Assembly: GCA_018820855.1 (NCBI GenBank)
Contig: JAHJNL010000052.1
Span: 43,075-107,074 of the forward strand
DNA length: 64,000 nt
Direction: 5' to 3'
From: Pseudomonadota bacterium
Lineage (GTDB): Bacteria > Desulfobacterota > Desulfobulbia > Desulfobulbales > Desulfocapsaceae
Every line of letters starts with the position of its first letter. The stretch's first letter is position 1. Shown one piece after another: positions 8,667-18,445 of this stretch. A program made the position numbers and the translations under genes. The notes beneath the pieces were generated by a model, which was not told the origin of the DNA, did no database searches, and was given only the letters and a program-made list of their open reading frames with translations.

Positions 8667-10063
8667 TGAACATTCGCAACCGGATAACCCTGTTGATCAC
8701 AGGAGTCGGTATTCTGGCCAGCTTATTGTTTTCCCTGATCGTGTTCTATGAAATGCTCGAACAACCTTATAAGCTGATCGATACAGAACTTGACCAGCAG
8801 GCGCATTATCTGCTCTCCGCTCTTGCGCCCCAGGCAAGTCTCGCTTCATCTTCCCCCGAATCAACTCTTCAATCGATTGGCAGTTTTTATTGGGTCAAGG
8901 TCTTTGACGAGAAGAAAGTCGTTGTGTATGAGTCTGAGATGAGTCATTTGCTTACCTTTCCACTCTATGAAAAGGAAGATGCTTATACAATTACTACCCG
9001 CATAAAAAATACAGATCTCAAGGGAGTTCACATCGATCAGGATGACACTGATGAAGTGACATTCCGGGTGCGTTTTTTCAGCATCCCGAAAGACGGACAC
9101 TTGTATACAGTACAGATAGCAAAATCCATGGGGGATTTGACGGAAGAGATTTCTGAACTACTCATTTCTCTTTTTGTCGGTCTCATTGTCTCAGCCATAG
9201 TCCTTCTTTCCGTTGGATATTATGTGGCAGGCCGGATTCTTGCTCCTATCCGTACAATCAACAGACTCATTCATGAAATAAACGACAAGACCCTCGATAA
9301 ACGAATACCTCCTGGTGAAACACATGATGAATTGTATGATTTGAAATCATCCTTAAATGAAATGTTCGACCGGCTGCAATATTCCTTTACGCGGCAGAAA
9401 GAATTTATCGCCAATGCCTCGCATGAACTGAAGACTCCCATAACCCTGTTGAGGCTTTTTTTTGATGAAAACGTTTGTCAACCAGGCCTTCCAGATGTAT
9501 TCAGAGATAAACTCATATCCCAGCAGGCAACCCTTTCCCGAATGGACCGATTGGTCAGGAATCTTCTGGATTTATCTGTATTGGAATGTAAAAAGAGCTA
9601 TGAACCGGAAGAATATGACCTGGTCGGGCAGATTCACTCGGTGTTGAAAGAATTCGCAGAAATATTTAAGACAGAAGGGATCAGGATCACCGTCAGTATG
9701 CCCTCAGCTCTTTCTGTTTTTGCAGACAGGGAGAAAATACGACGGGTTCTGATCAACCTCATTGACAATGCAATCAAGTATAATCAGACAAATGGTGAGA
9801 TAAGGGTAAGGGGCAATGATGAGACTGACAAAATCACCCTTGAAATTTACAACACCGGTACAGGAATTGCGCAGGAAGAATTGGGAAAGGTCTTTGATCA
9901 GTTCTACCGAGTTGAAAAGTCTCGCTCAATTGCACATGGCGGTTCAGGGCTCGGACTTTCCATCGTCAAACGAATTGTTGAGCTGCACGGCGGCACCATC
10001 ACCATAGAAAGTGATGCGGGGGCATGGGCGCAGGTAAGAATTCTGCTGCCAAAACAGGTATGA
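8666..10063 (+). CDS. sensor histidine kinase (EnvZ/BaeS type)
   Basis: 465 residues. Membrane helix 1 at about 8-28, a periplasmic sensor of about 130 residues, helix 2 at about 165-190 (LFVGLIVSAIVLLSVGYYVAG), HAMP, a HisKA dimerisation helix with the phosphoacceptor His in NASHELKTPI, and an HATPase domain with N box DNAIKYN, G1 and G2 boxes (GSGLGLSIVKRIV). All catalytic motifs are intact. Its start overlaps the response-regulator stop, so they form a cognate pair. The signal is unknown; the periplasmic loop has no recognisable domain. Confidence 0.92.
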   Translation: MNIRNRITLLITGVGILASLLFSLIVFYEMLEQPYKLIDTELDQQAHYLLSALAPQASLASSSPESTLQSIGSFYWVKVFDEKKVVVYESEMSHLLTFPLYEKEDAYTITTRIKNTDLKGVHIDQDDTDEVTFRVRFFSIPKDGHLYTVQIAKSMGDLTEEISELLISLFVGLIVSAIVLLSVGYYVAGRILAPIRTINRLIHEINDKTLDKRIPPGETHDELYDLKSSLNEMFDRLQYSFTRQKEFIANASHELKTPITLLRLFFDENVCQPGLPDVFRDKLISQQATLSRMDRLVRNLLDLSVLECKKSYEPEEYDLVGQIHSVLKEFAEIFKTEGIRITVSMPSALSVFADREKIRRVLINLIDNAIKYNQTNGEIRVRGNDETDKITLEIYNTGTGIAQEELGKVFDQFYRVEKSRSIAHGGSGLGLSIVKRIVELHGGTITIESDAGAWAQVRILLPKQV

Positions 10064-10122
10064 TAACAACACTGGCCCTCCATCAAGCTTCAATAAGTGG
10101 TGTTTTTGAATCTCTTTTTCGA

Positions 10123-11115
10123 TTACTTGTCATGTCTTATCGGTGCGATACGGACGAATGTCTTGTTGCCTGCCCTAATGTACATGAACCATTTCTCTGC
10201 CCCTTTGTCTAAGAATACGGTTATGCCTTCTCCGTGGACGAAGTCGTCCCATGTCCTTGCTTTGCTCATTTTGTCCGGCTTACCCGCGGGAGCTGTATAT
10301 ACCTCAATCCGGTCCCTGTCACTTCTTTTTTGGAAGAACATCAGGATCTTGTCGTTTGACAACCAGTGAACATCCCCGCCAGTACCGTAAAATACATTTT
10401 CTTCCAGCAGCTGTTTGGTACTTGAAAAAGATGTTGAAGAATTCCCTGTGGCCAGACAAAGGCGCCAATCTGAAACATGCAGGCCTTTGGCAAAATAATA
10501 GAGTGACCAACTGCCATTGTTGTGCATGATTCCGGTTGGACCGAGTTCATCCCCATAGCCGACGACAGCAGCGTTGCTGTGATCCAGGACCAAAACCGGT
10601 TCGCTGAAATGTTTTCCGTCGGTGGAGGTGATTAAATGGACATCTGCCCAGACCTGATCTGTGGTGGCATTTTTCGAGGATAGGGTGTTGAGGTAAAGAT
10701 AGATCATGCCGTCGACTACGATGGCCTTGGCCCCGAATATACCTTCTTCGTCATTATTGCTGGGTGACCAGGAGAGTATCGGATTGCCGTCGTACTTGAT
10801 AAAATCAATTCCATCGGAACTTGTTGCCAGACCCAGTTTTCTGTGCGCCGGTCCATTGTCGTGATCGCGCTTTCCGTCGGAGCCGATATAGTAGAGATAG
10901 TAGATTCCGGAGAGTTTAACAACAGTGCACGGAGTGATGGCTCCGGGGAGGAAGTTATCCCAGGATCCTTGTGGTCCCAAACGTAAGCCGACAATCTCTT
11001 TTGGCGGAGACCAATCACTTCTTTCAGGTATCAAAATTTCGGCACCATGCACAGAACTTAATGTAAGGGCTAATAGTGTCAGAACTGTCAGGATGAGTTT
11101 ATTATTAAGTGACAT
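10123..11115 (-). CDS. exported five-bladed beta-propeller, glycoside hydrolase 43/32-like
   Basis: 330 residues from the ATG at 11115, which follows AAAGGACAAG; an upstream TTG is less likely. A signal peptide (LILTVLTLLALTLSSVHG) is followed by a beta-propeller repeat pattern: YYLYYIGSDGKRDHDNG, ATSSDGIDFIKYDGNPIL, TSTDGKHFSEPVLVLD, with the repeated S-x-DG-x-x-F/W motifs of GH43/GH32/GH130-type propellers. This would place a sugar hydrolase, phosphorylase or lectin in the periplasm or on the surface. The three acidic residues needed for catalysis cannot be assigned by eye, so enzymatic activity is uncertain. It is convergent with the histidine kinase gene and has no sugar-utilisation partners nearby. 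Confidence 0.65.
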   Translation of the reverse strand: MSLNNKLILTVLTLLALTLSSVHGAEILIPERSDWSPPKEIVGLRLGPQGSWDNFLPGAITPCTVVKLSGIYYLYYIGSDGKRDHDNGPAHRKLGLATSSDGIDFIKYDGNPILSWSPSNNDEEGIFGAKAIVVDGMIYLYLNTLSSKNATTDQVWADVHLITSTDGKHFSEPVLVLDHSNAAVVGYGDELGPTGIMHNNGSWSLYYFAKGLHVSDWRLCLATGNSSTSFSSTKQLLEENVFYGTGGDVHWLSNDKILMFFQKRSDRDRIEVYTAPAGKPDKMSKARTWDDFVHGEGITVFLDKGAEKWFMYIRAGNKTFVRIAPIRHDK

Positions 11116-11171
11116 GGGCTTGTCCTTTTCGTGATTCAACGCTCAGGAAGAGGGGGGGAACCGTGATGAGC

Positions 11172-12047
11172 TTATCTCAGCACATTGATACACTCCACCG
11201 GACTGTTTCCGAAATACCGTTTGAATTCCCGACTGAACTGCGCAGTACTCTCATAACCAACTTCCGCAGCGGCTTCATTGACACGGGAGCCTTGCTCCAT
11301 GAGCAGCGATCGTGCTTTACCCAACCTGACTTTTTTCAGATATTGAATGGGAGAGGACAGTGTCACATCTTTAAAAGCCCTGTGAAAGGCAGAGGGACTC
11401 ATATTGGCCAAAGCAGCAAGACTGTCTACGTCTATGGATTGCCGATAATTTGAGTGTATGAGCTTGAGGGCTTTGTCAATCCTGGAAAGGTTTGTATTTT
11501 TCATAGCCAGAGCGTAAAGAGATGAAGCGTTTTCTCCACACATTATCCTGAATATCAACTCGTTCACAATCCCTTGCCCTATCACATTGCTGTCCAGTGG
11601 AGATTGAAGCGCCTGCAGGAGTCGCAGGAGCGTTTCTTTGATTGGGGGAGTCGCATCTGTAAGAAAAATCCCCTTATGTCGGTCTTTTTTTTTCAGCACG
11701 GCATGATCGATATGGTTACCCATCTGACTGATAATACGGTTGAGCATGCCAATAGTTATATCTACTGTCAACGCAAGCAGAGGCTCCTTTTCAGTTGCGT
11801 ATGTCTCGCATTCGACAGGGATCGGAACTGAAAGAACGAGATAGTTGTTCGAGTTGTACTCAAAGGTTTCGTCACCCACGAAGACACGCTTGGCTCCCTG
11901 TCCTACAAAAATGACCCCCTGTTGGTAACAGAGAGGTTCTCTCTGCCGAGAGTGTGTCGCTTTAAAAATTCCGACACCAGGGATCAGCGTTTTGTTAAAG
12001 CCCTCTTTTTTTGCCAGCCTGTCCATCAATATCGCGGTTTCTGTCAT
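11172..12047 (-). CDS. AraC-family regulator, YqhC-like
   Basis: 291 residues; ATG at 12047 after AAGGAGGC. The N-terminal cupin-like AraC_N domain (residues about 20-170, PGVGIFKATHSRQ, VIFVGQGAKRVFVG, NYLVLSVPIPVECET) and a C-terminal pair of helix-turn-helix motifs (IDVDSLAALANMSPSAFHRAF and VNEAAAEVGYESTAQFSREF) are both complete. It is divergently placed next to a YqhD-like aldehyde reductase, the same arrangement as E. coli yqhC-yqhD, where the regulator senses toxic aldehydes and activates the reductase. The same role is inferred here from domain type and position. Confidence 0.85.
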   Translation of the reverse strand: MTETAILMDRLAKKEGFNKTLIPGVGIFKATHSRQREPLCYQQGVIFVGQGAKRVFVGDETFEYNSNNYLVLSVPIPVECETYATEKEPLLALTVDITIGMLNRIISQMGNHIDHAVLKKKDRHKGIFLTDATPPIKETLLRLLQALQSPLDSNVIGQGIVNELIFRIMCGENASSLYALAMKNTNLSRIDKALKLIHSNYRQSIDVDSLAALANMSPSAFHRAFKDVTLSSPIQYLKKVRLGKARSLLMEQGSRVNEAAAEVGYESTAQFSREFKRYFGNSPVECINVLR

Positions 12048-12270
12048 AACAGCCTCCTTGGATTATCTGCTCTGTCGTAACATAGTTCATAATAAGCCTG
12101 AAGGCTGTAAAGTGACAAAGAAAGCAGGAATAGGCATAAAGTTGAGAGGAATGTGTCTTCTGAAATCACAATTATGCTTTAAATTAGCATGTGTTCGGAG
12201 GATGTTGCAAGAATGATTTACAAGGAAAACAATTACATCATACCTTATGGTGGTATGAAAGGAGAAAATT

Positions 12271-13443
12271 ATGCTGAATTTTAATTTCTACAACCCTACT
12301 CACATTGTATTTGGTAAGGACCAGCTCCAGGAATTGGATAATCTTGTCCCTAAGGATGCAAAAGTTCTTATCACCTATGGTGGCGGCAGTGCCAAGAGAA
12401 CCGGTGTATTGGCTAAGGTAAAAAAAGAACTGGCAAAGTCACAAAGAGAAGTAGCTGAATTCGGGGGGATAGGCGCGAATCCTGAGTTGTCAGTTCTGAT
12501 GGGAGCAATAGAGAAAGTGCGCAGGGAGAAGATCGATTTCCTTCTTGCTGTCGGTGGAGGTTCTGTAATGGACGGAACCAAGTTTGTAGCCATAGCATCG
12601 TTCGCGGAAGAGTTTGCAGGAAAAGAAGAAGCGCTCTTGAACTACGGTTTTGGCCCGGTTCCTGTGGAGAGTGCAGTGCCTTTCGGTACAGTGCTTACTC
12701 TCCCGGCCACCGGCTCTGAAATGAACGGTTTTGCCGTAATCAGTAATGGAGAAGATAAGCTCCCTGTCTTCAGTCCATTTGCCTTTCCGAAATTCTCCAT
12801 CTTAGACCCTGTACTTACCTATACTCTGCCTGCCACTCAAGTGGCGAATGGGGTGGTCGATACTTTTATTCATACCGTTGAACAGTATGTTACCTATGCC
12901 GTAGAGGGGAGATTCCAGGACAGAACGGCTGAAGGAATTCTTCAGACGCTTATAGAGATAGGAAAAAAGACAGTAGATGAGCCTGAGGATTATGACGCCA
13001 GAGCGAACCTTGTCTGGTGCGCAACCATGGCCTTAAATGGTCTTATCGGCGCAGGAGTTCCACAGGACTGGAATACTCACATGATAGGCCATGAGATTAC
13101 GGCTCTTTTCGGGATTGATCACGCCAAAACTCTGGCCATGATACAGCCTGCTGTATGGAAGGTGAGAAAGCAGCAGAAAAGAGAAAAACTCCTGCAATAC
13201 GCTGATCGGGTCTGGGATGTCAAGGAAGGCAGCGAAGATGAAAGAATAAATCTGGCTATCTCCAGGACTGAAGAATTTTTCCAGAGTCTTGGGATCAAAA
13301 CGAGACTGTCAGATCACAATCTCAATGAGGGAGATATCGAAAAGATTTTAAACGCACTGGAAAAACATGGAATGACAGCTCTGTCTGAAACCGGTGATGT
13401 CACCCTTGATGTTTCACGAGAGATTTTAAAGGCTGCTCTGTAA
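12271..13443 (+). CDS. yqhD: YqhD-like NADPH-dependent aldehyde reductase (iron-containing ADH family)
   Basis: 390 residues, the usual length for YqhD, with an AAAGGAGAAAA ribosome site. Nucleotide-binding motifs TYGGGSAKRTGV and AVGGGSVMDGTKF match the YqhD subgroup, whose GGGS next to Lys/Arg selects NADPH. Metal ligands are visible as the Asp and His of GVVDTFIHTVEQY and the two His of MIGHEITALFGIDHAK. The enzyme should reduce toxic or fermentative aldehydes to alcohols in the cytoplasm. The divergent AraC regulator is the likely aldehyde-responsive activator. A strong terminator follows, so the gene is transcribed alone. Confidence 0.93.
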   Translation: MLNFNFYNPTHIVFGKDQLQELDNLVPKDAKVLITYGGGSAKRTGVLAKVKKELAKSQREVAEFGGIGANPELSVLMGAIEKVRREKIDFLLAVGGGSVMDGTKFVAIASFAEEFAGKEEALLNYGFGPVPVESAVPFGTVLTLPATGSEMNGFAVISNGEDKLPVFSPFAFPKFSILDPVLTYTLPATQVANGVVDTFIHTVEQYVTYAVEGRFQDRTAEGILQTLIEIGKKTVDEPEDYDARANLVWCATMALNGLIGAGVPQDWNTHMIGHEITALFGIDHAKTLAMIQPAVWKVRKQQKREKLLQYADRVWDVKEGSEDERINLAISRTEEFFQSLGIKTRLSDHNLNEGDIEKILNALEKHGMTALSETGDVTLDVSREILKAAL

Positions 13444-13458
13444 TTGTTTTTTAACGTC

Positions 13459-13510
13459 GACTCAGGCCACGAGAATGCTGCTTGTCATTCTCGTGGCCTG
13501 AGTCTTTTAT
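13459..13510 (+). terminator. intrinsic terminator after the aldehyde reductase gene
   Basis: A perfect 19-bp stem (GACTCAGGCCACGAGAATG with CATTCTCGTGGCCTGAGTC, 13459-13477 and 13486-13504) with an 8-nt loop is followed by TTTTATT. It lies 15 nt after the yqhD-like stop. Confidence 0.92.
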
Positions 13511-13757
13511 TCCGGACGTGAAAAAAATGACATTGCAGCTTGAAAGGAGTGAGGAAAGGAAGTTCGATTTCGAATAACCGACAGTACTCTTAATGCGTTA
13601 ATGTAGAAAACGAGATTCGACCTGACACATTTCATATTGCAGTTTCAATCAAATTAGTCCAATATTCAGTTCTGGTTAGGCTCATCAAGTAGTGACACCA
13701 AGAGATGGTTTGCGAGACGCCACGGTTTGCAGTGTTTACAAGGGACAGAAGGAATAT

Positions 13758-15725
13758 ATGGCTCCATTTGAAAACATACCGTATTCAGAACTAAGCAATA
13801 AGTCGCAGTTCGAGACGCTGCTTGCCGAAATATCGACACTTTTTATTTCTCTCCCTGCTGATCAGATAAGCCGGAAGATTGAAGACGTTCAAGGCCGCAT
13901 CTGTGAATTGCTTGATCTTGACCGCTCCACACTTTGGCAATTTCTTGAACAAGAACCCGGGATATTGCGACTGACCCATATCCATCAGCCTCCGGACAGT
14001 CTGCCGCCTGCTGACCGTATGAATGCAAATGATTTTTTTCCTTGGATTATGCAGAAGATGAAAGATGGTGAAACAGTCACTATTTCGAAAATGACCGATC
14101 TGCCGGCGGAAGCAGACCGCGATCGGGAAAGTTTCATCTTCTATGGCGCCAAGTCCGGCATTTATGTTCCGTTATCAGTTGGGCAAGGACTCTTGTTTGG
14201 CGTGTTGACTTTCGCTGCCATGCGTGAGGAAAGAGACTGGACTGAAAGAGTCGTTCAGGGGGTCACGCTTCTCGCGCAAGTGTTTTCCAACGCGCTGGCA
14301 CGACAACAGGCTGAAATGGCCTTGCGCGAAAGCGAGTCTCGCCTGATTTTGGCGACAAATGCTGTGGGCGCGGGTTTGTGGAGTGTAGAGCTTAATACCG
14401 GTTCAGTATGGGTTTCGGGAAAAACCCGAGACCTGTTTCATTTTTCCCCGAATGAAAAGCTGAATACTGAAAGCTTCTTTAATGTGATTCATCCCGAGGA
14501 TTGTGAGCGGGTCAATCAGGCTGTGCAGCAGGCAATCCACTCAGGAGCGAGCTTCCTGTGTGAGTACAGGATTGTACTCCCGGACGGAAATATCCGATGG
14601 ATAGGTGCTCGCGGGCAACACCATCCTGGATCAGCAGAAGAATCGGATCGTTTGCTGGGCGTCTCGTTTGACATCAGCGCACGCAAACAGATGGAGGAGC
14701 AGCTCAAGGAACGACTGGATGAGATTGAGGATCTCAAACAACGGTTCGAGCAGATGAATATTTACCTGAAGGAAGAAGTTAAACTTCTGACTGAGCACTC
14801 CTCTGGGATCCTGGGACAAAGCGCTACTATAAAAAATATCCTTACCCAAGCGGAGCAAGTGGCCGGGACAGACTCTACGGTTCTCCTCCTCGGGGAAACC
14901 GGAACAGGAAAGGGGCTGCTGGCCAAGGCCATCCATGGTATGAGTTTGCGGAAAGACCAGCAACTGGTAACGGTCAACTGCTCTTCGCTTCCGCCCTCCC
15001 TGATTGAAAACGAGTTGTTCGGCAGAGAGAAAGGCGCTTACACGGGTGCGATGACGAAGATGGTCGGTCGATTCGAACTTGCCGACGGGTCGACACTCTT
15101 TCTTGATGAAATTGCAGAGCTTCCACTGGATCTGCAGAGCAAGCTGCTCCGGGTCCTTGAGGAGGGCATATTGGAACGGTTAGGTTCGACAAAGTCCCTG
15201 CACGTGAATGTCCGCATTATTGCCGCTACTAACCGGGATCTTCAGCAAGAGGTGGAGAACGGCAAATTCAGGCAGGATCTCTTCTACCGGCTGAGTGTGT
15301 TTCCCATTTTAATACCACCCCTTCGTGAGCGCTCTGAAGATATTCCTCTCATGGTGCGGGCGTTTGTCAGGGAATTTCAGAAAAGGTTGGGAAGGCAGAT
15401 CGAAAGAATACCTAATAAGACCATGCAAGATCTGATATCGTATCCGTGGTTGGGCAATGTAAGAGAACTCAGGAATGTAATCGAACGCGGCATGATCTTG
15501 AGTAAGGATAAAACTCTGGTCGTTCACCTGCCTACTAATGCCTCTTCAGAAACAGACGTTACTGGAAACCTTGAAGATATGATGCGCAGGCAAATTCTGA
15601 CCGTGCTGAAGAACACCCATTGGCGCGTAGCTGGACGCGGTGGTGCTGCCGAGATCTTAGGCCTGAAGAGATCTACTCTGTATTCTAAGATGAAGAAATT
15701 AGGAATACATCGTTCCAACTCCTAG
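13758..15725 (+). CDS. sigma-54-dependent transcriptional activator, GAF-PAS-AAA+-Fis
   Basis: 655 residues from the ATG at 13758, chosen because it follows GAAGGAAT; a GTG 22 codons upstream lacks a ribosome site. Domains in order: GAF (about 10-190), PAS with PAC tail (about 195-310, [15 protein letters not shown]), a coiled linker, an AAA+ domain with Walker A GETGTGKG, the sigma-54 contact loop GAYTGA (Phe to Tyr variant of GAFTGA) and Walker [11 protein letters not shown], and a C-terminal Fis-type helix-turn-helix ([21 protein letters not shown]). It should sense a small molecule or redox state and drive sigma-54 promoters. Targets are not evident; neighbours on either side are candidates only. 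Confidence 0.93.
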   Translation: MAPFENIPYSELSNKSQFETLLAEISTLFISLPADQISRKIEDVQGRICELLDLDRSTLWQFLEQEPGILRLTHIHQPPDSLPPADRMNANDFFPWIMQKMKDGETVTISKMTDLPAEADRDRESFIFYGAKSGIYVPLSVGQGLLFGVLTFAAMREERDWTERVVQGVTLLAQVFSNALARQQAEMALRESESRLILATNAVGAGLWSVELNTGSVWVSGKTRDLFHFSPNEKLNTESFFNVIHPEDCERVNQAVQQAIHSGASFLCEYRIVLPDGNIRWIGARGQHHPGSAEESDRLLGVSFDISARKQMEEQLKERLDEIEDLKQRFEQMNIYLKEEVKLLTEHSSGILGQSATIKNILTQAEQVAGTDSTVLLLGETGTGKGLLAKAIHGMSLRKDQQLVTVNCSSLPPSLIENELFGREKGAYTGAMTKMVGRFELADGSTLFLDEIAELPLDLQSKLLRVLEEGILERLGSTKSLHVNVRIIAATNRDLQQEVENGKFRQDLFYRLSVFPILIPPLRERSEDIPLMVRAFVREFQKRLGRQIERIPNKTMQDLISYPWLGNVRELRNVIERGMILSKDKTLVVHLPTNASSETDVTGNLEDMMRRQILTVLKNTHWRVAGRGGAAEILGLKRSTLYSKMKKLGIHRSNS

Positions 15726-16059
15726 TGTCGATATGAAGTCGTTTTGTCGATATGTCAACATACGATAACAGCTCCTCCAATCTCGCCAACCTATCTTTTT
15801 TTAAAAACAACCAAGCTTCAATGAGGTAACTGTATAGCGTAGCAGTCTCTATGAGTTGGCGCGTATTTTGCAATGTTCGAAATACCTGCGGGAAATCAGT
15901 TGATACCTGTGGAATTTTACTCTGTAAAAGAGAAAAGACGCTGATATTCACAGCGTACCTATTCGGTAAAGGTGACGAAACTGGGAAACTCCTTTTCGTC
16001 CGGAAACCATCTAACTTCAAGTACGAGCTTTGGGTCAGAAGGAAAAGGGGGATAAGCAT
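15685..16059 (-). CDS. possible hypothetical protein, 124 aa (weak)
   Basis: An open frame overlaps the 3' end of the sigma-54 activator by 41 nt on the opposite strand. The middle of the translation (FSLLQSKIPQVSTDF, LIETATLYSYLIEAWLFLKK) has a helical, protein-like look, but no ribosome site precedes any start and nothing matches a family I know. It may be a small gene, a decayed gene fragment or chance; the rest of the 15726-16059 stretch shows no other gene. Confidence 0.25.
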   Translation of the reverse strand: MLIPLFLLTQSSYLKLDGFRTKRSFPVSSPLPNRYAVNISVFSLLQSKIPQVSTDFPQVFRTLQNTRQLIETATLYSYLIEAWLFLKKDRLARLEELLSYVDISTKRLHIDTRSWNDVFLISSS

Positions 16060-16389
16060 ATGATCCTTTCAACCATCAGGATGGCCATACCTGTCGAAAA
16101 GCATAATGACGCACTGAAAATTCTCAAATCAATCGCTGTACAATCCAGGGATACTCCAGGGTGTCTCAGTTGTTACCTATGCAGGGATATTGAGGATAGT
16201 AATGTCCTTATGCTCCAGGGAAATTGGGATGCCGAAGAGAGTCTGACGTGCCATATCCGCTCAGACGAATACCGCACTCTATTACTGGTCCTTGAGATGT
16301 CCCTCAAACAACCCGAGGTCAGGTTTGACACCATCACCGGTTCAATGGGTGTTGAGCATATCGAAAAGATAAGAAATACCCTTCGTTAG
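16060..16389 (+). CDS. antibiotic-biosynthesis-monooxygenase (ABM) domain protein
   Basis: 109 residues from the ATG at 16060 after GGAAAAGGGGG. The pattern MILSTIRMAIPVEKHNDALKIL...TPGCLSCYLCRD...VLMLQGNWDAEESL...H is that of a dimeric ferredoxin-like ABM/YgiN fold. Family members are small quinol monooxygenases or stress proteins, and many have no known activity. The cysteines of CLSCYLC are unusual for the family and might bind metal or act in redox chemistry; this is speculative. Confidence 0.7.
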   Translation: MILSTIRMAIPVEKHNDALKILKSIAVQSRDTPGCLSCYLCRDIEDSNVLMLQGNWDAEESLTCHIRSDEYRTLLLVLEMSLKQPEVRFDTITGSMGVEHIEKIRNTLR

Positions 16390-16571
16390 GGGGAGCAGCT
16401 TCATCTCGAAGAGCTGAGCCTGGCAAGATCGCTCTTATCAAATTTGATGCGGTATCCGGCAGCACCCACCCGAGCAGGCGCCGCATAGGTTTGGATCCTA
16501 AGAGGGACGCATTGCATAGGTCAGGAGTTATCCAGGAGTGGTATTGATAACAAACATATGGAGGGAATAAG

Positions 16572-17237
16572 ATGGATGAACTCAATACAAAAAAGGTTGG
16601 GAGCTGTTTCGCGGATAAACTGGCTTTGGTGGGCCTGATTCTCGCTGTTGCCATCGGTTTCGTGGCTACTGCGGGCACTGTTGGCGCGGAGACGGAGGAG
16701 CCCGCTTCCGTGACTGCGGACCGCCAGCTTCCCAAAAACAAACAAACCACCCTTGGTCTCTATGTGACCGCCGCGCAGGCCTATGAAAAGTGGAAGGCTG
16801 CCCCGGAAAAAGTGATGGTCATTGACGTGCGGACTCCTGAGGAGTACGCCTTCGTCGGCCACCCGGAGATGGCGTGGAACATTCCCCTTGCCTTTGTGAC
16901 CTATCAGAGAATAGACGGTGAAACCGAATACGGCCCGAAGGTGAATCCGGATTTTGTTGACGAGGTAAAAAAACTAGCCGGGCTGAACGACATCCTGCTG
17001 GTTACATGCCGGGCAGGTGGTCGCAGTGCCAAGGCAGTGAACAAGCTCGCGGAAGCCGGTTTTAAAAACGTTTACACTATCATTGATGGATTTGAAGGCG
17101 ACAAGGTGACGGATCCAGAAAGTGTCTTTTACGGGAAGAGAATGAGGAACGGCTGGAAGAACTCTGCCCCCTGGGTCTATGATATTGACCCCGAGAAAAT
17201 CATCCTTGAAGAATACGAATCTAAGCAAACGGAATAG
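16572..17237 (+). CDS. exported rhodanese-domain sulfurtransferase
   Basis: 221 residues, ATG after GGAGGGAATAAG. An N-terminal hydrophobic segment (LALVGLILAVAIGFVATAG, about 17-37) is a signal peptide or anchor. The rhodanese domain (about 60-190) has VMVIDVRTPEEYAFVGHPEMAWNIP and the catalytic loop CRAGGRS with the active-site Cys. A periplasmic single-domain rhodanese would move sulfane sulfur between persulfide carriers, cyanide or reduced sulfur compounds, which suits an organism living on sulfur species. The C-terminal extension of about 40 residues (NGWKNSAPWVYDID) is typical of exported rhodaneses from anaerobes. It appears to be monocistronic. Confidence 0.88.
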   Translation: MDELNTKKVGSCFADKLALVGLILAVAIGFVATAGTVGAETEEPASVTADRQLPKNKQTTLGLYVTAAQAYEKWKAAPEKVMVIDVRTPEEYAFVGHPEMAWNIPLAFVTYQRIDGETEYGPKVNPDFVDEVKKLAGLNDILLVTCRAGGRSAKAVNKLAEAGFKNVYTIIDGFEGDKVTDPESVFYGKRMRNGWKNSAPWVYDIDPEKIILEEYESKQTE

Positions 17238-17539
17238 TGGCGCATGCAAAGATATGTCGGATGTGAAGTGTGAGTCATTGGATTCTCGACCAGGAATCGT
17301 GTCGAATCGGGAAGAGCACCAAATCACCGGTGTGAACTATGGTTTTAATTTTTCTGTTCCCGAGAAAGATTGCTGCTCGCACTGCCTTCACAATCTCAAC
17401 AGGCTTATCCGTTTGAAAAGCAGACATTCAGCTCTTAAAATAGTTAATTGAAGATGTATCGCAATTCCAGGAAAAGGTGGTGCGGAGTAATGCCCATAAT
17501 GGGTAAAATTTAACAATGAGTAAGCAGAGGAGAAAAGCA
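17238..17539. other. intergenic stretch with only a weak short frame
   Basis: About 300 bases between the rhodanese and barrel genes. A frame from 17254 to 17451 (65 codons, with CCSHCLH) is open but has no ribosome site, and I do not call it. An AGAGGAGA ribosome site for the next gene lies at the end. Confidence 0.4.
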
Positions 17540-18154
17540 ATGAAGAAGATATTGAGTGTACTCACAGTGTCAGGTTTTATATTCGCTGGGGGATCCTGCC
17601 TTGCCGCAGATGGCTCTGCCGGGTCTCCACTCTATCTGAAAGTGCTTAGCAGTTATGTCATGCCGAGTGATCCCGAATTTGCAGGTTTAGAAATTGAAAG
17701 CGATAACGGTTTTGGCTTTGGTGGTGCAGTCGGATTACAGTTCAACCAAGCCAGAGTAGAAGCTGAATTCGCCTACCAGAAGACTGATATCGATGCGTTT
17801 ACAAGCAGTTCAATGACTGATGGCTACGGAGCAGGGATCGATTCCGGGGACACCAAGATACTCTCTTACATGATCAATGGTTATTACGAGTTCCCGGTCG
17901 CTGAAGGTTTCGGGATTTATGTCACTGCAGGTTTGGGAATGGCCACAACCGAGTTCAACATCCAGGATGCCGATGATCACGATACCACCTTTGCCTATAA
18001 GGGCGGCGCTGGTGTTTCCTATGCCTTTGACAGCCATATGGCGATCGATTTAGGATATGAATACCTCGGGGTGGAAGATGCTGAGATAAACCGTGTGGAA
18101 GTGTCCGAGATTAATAGCAACAAAATTGTTGGCGCTTTCAGGTACAGATTTTAA
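17540..18154 (+). CDS. small outer-membrane beta-barrel protein (OmpA/opacity-like)
   Basis: 204 residues from the ATG at 17540, after AGAGGAGAAAAGCA; an upstream ATG at 17516 has no site. A signal peptide (ILSVLTVSGFIFAGGSCLA) is followed by alternating amphipathic strands (YLKVLSSYVMPS, FGFGGAVGLQFNQARVEAEFAYQ, YMINGYYEFPV, GIYVTAGLGMATTEFN, GAGVSYAFDSHMAIDLGYEYLG), ending KIVGAFRYRF with the C-terminal aromatic used by BAM. This matches an eight-stranded outer-membrane beta-barrel of the OMP_b-brl type. The substrate or adhesin role is unknown. Confidence 0.8.
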   Translation: MKKILSVLTVSGFIFAGGSCLAADGSAGSPLYLKVLSSYVMPSDPEFAGLEIESDNGFGFGGAVGLQFNQARVEAEFAYQKTDIDAFTSSSMTDGYGAGIDSGDTKILSYMINGYYEFPVAEGFGIYVTAGLGMATTEFNIQDADDHDTTFAYKGGAGVSYAFDSHMAIDLGYEYLGVEDAEINRVEVSEINSNKIVGAFRYRF

Positions 18155-18169
18155 TTTCACTCTCCTGGT

Positions 18170-18206
18170 ATGACCGGACAGTTCTGATCGAGAACTCTCC
18201 GGTCAT
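18170..18206 (+). terminator. stem-loop after the beta-barrel gene
   Basis: A 16-bp stem with one mismatch (ATGACCGGACAGTTCT with AGAACTCTCCGGTCAT) around the loop GATCG begins 15 nt after the stop. The T tract is weak, so it may be a terminator or an mRNA-stabilising hairpin. Confidence 0.6.
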
Positions 18207-18445
18207 GGACAAAAAAGCAAAAGTTTACTGGAAAGGGGCAAACAGTACCGGGACAGATTATGTGCCCCTCGTACAGGGTGGAGTTTCCTGTTTTTAACGG
18301 CATATTTTCATGTCGGCAAAGAAACTGGGACCATTTCATGATCTGTTGACTTCGGACCATTAACTACTATATGATTATGTTCATAAATGGTGCTGGCTTG
18401 TCTTTCCGGGCAATAGCAAGCACCAATAATAATGGAGAAAGAAAA

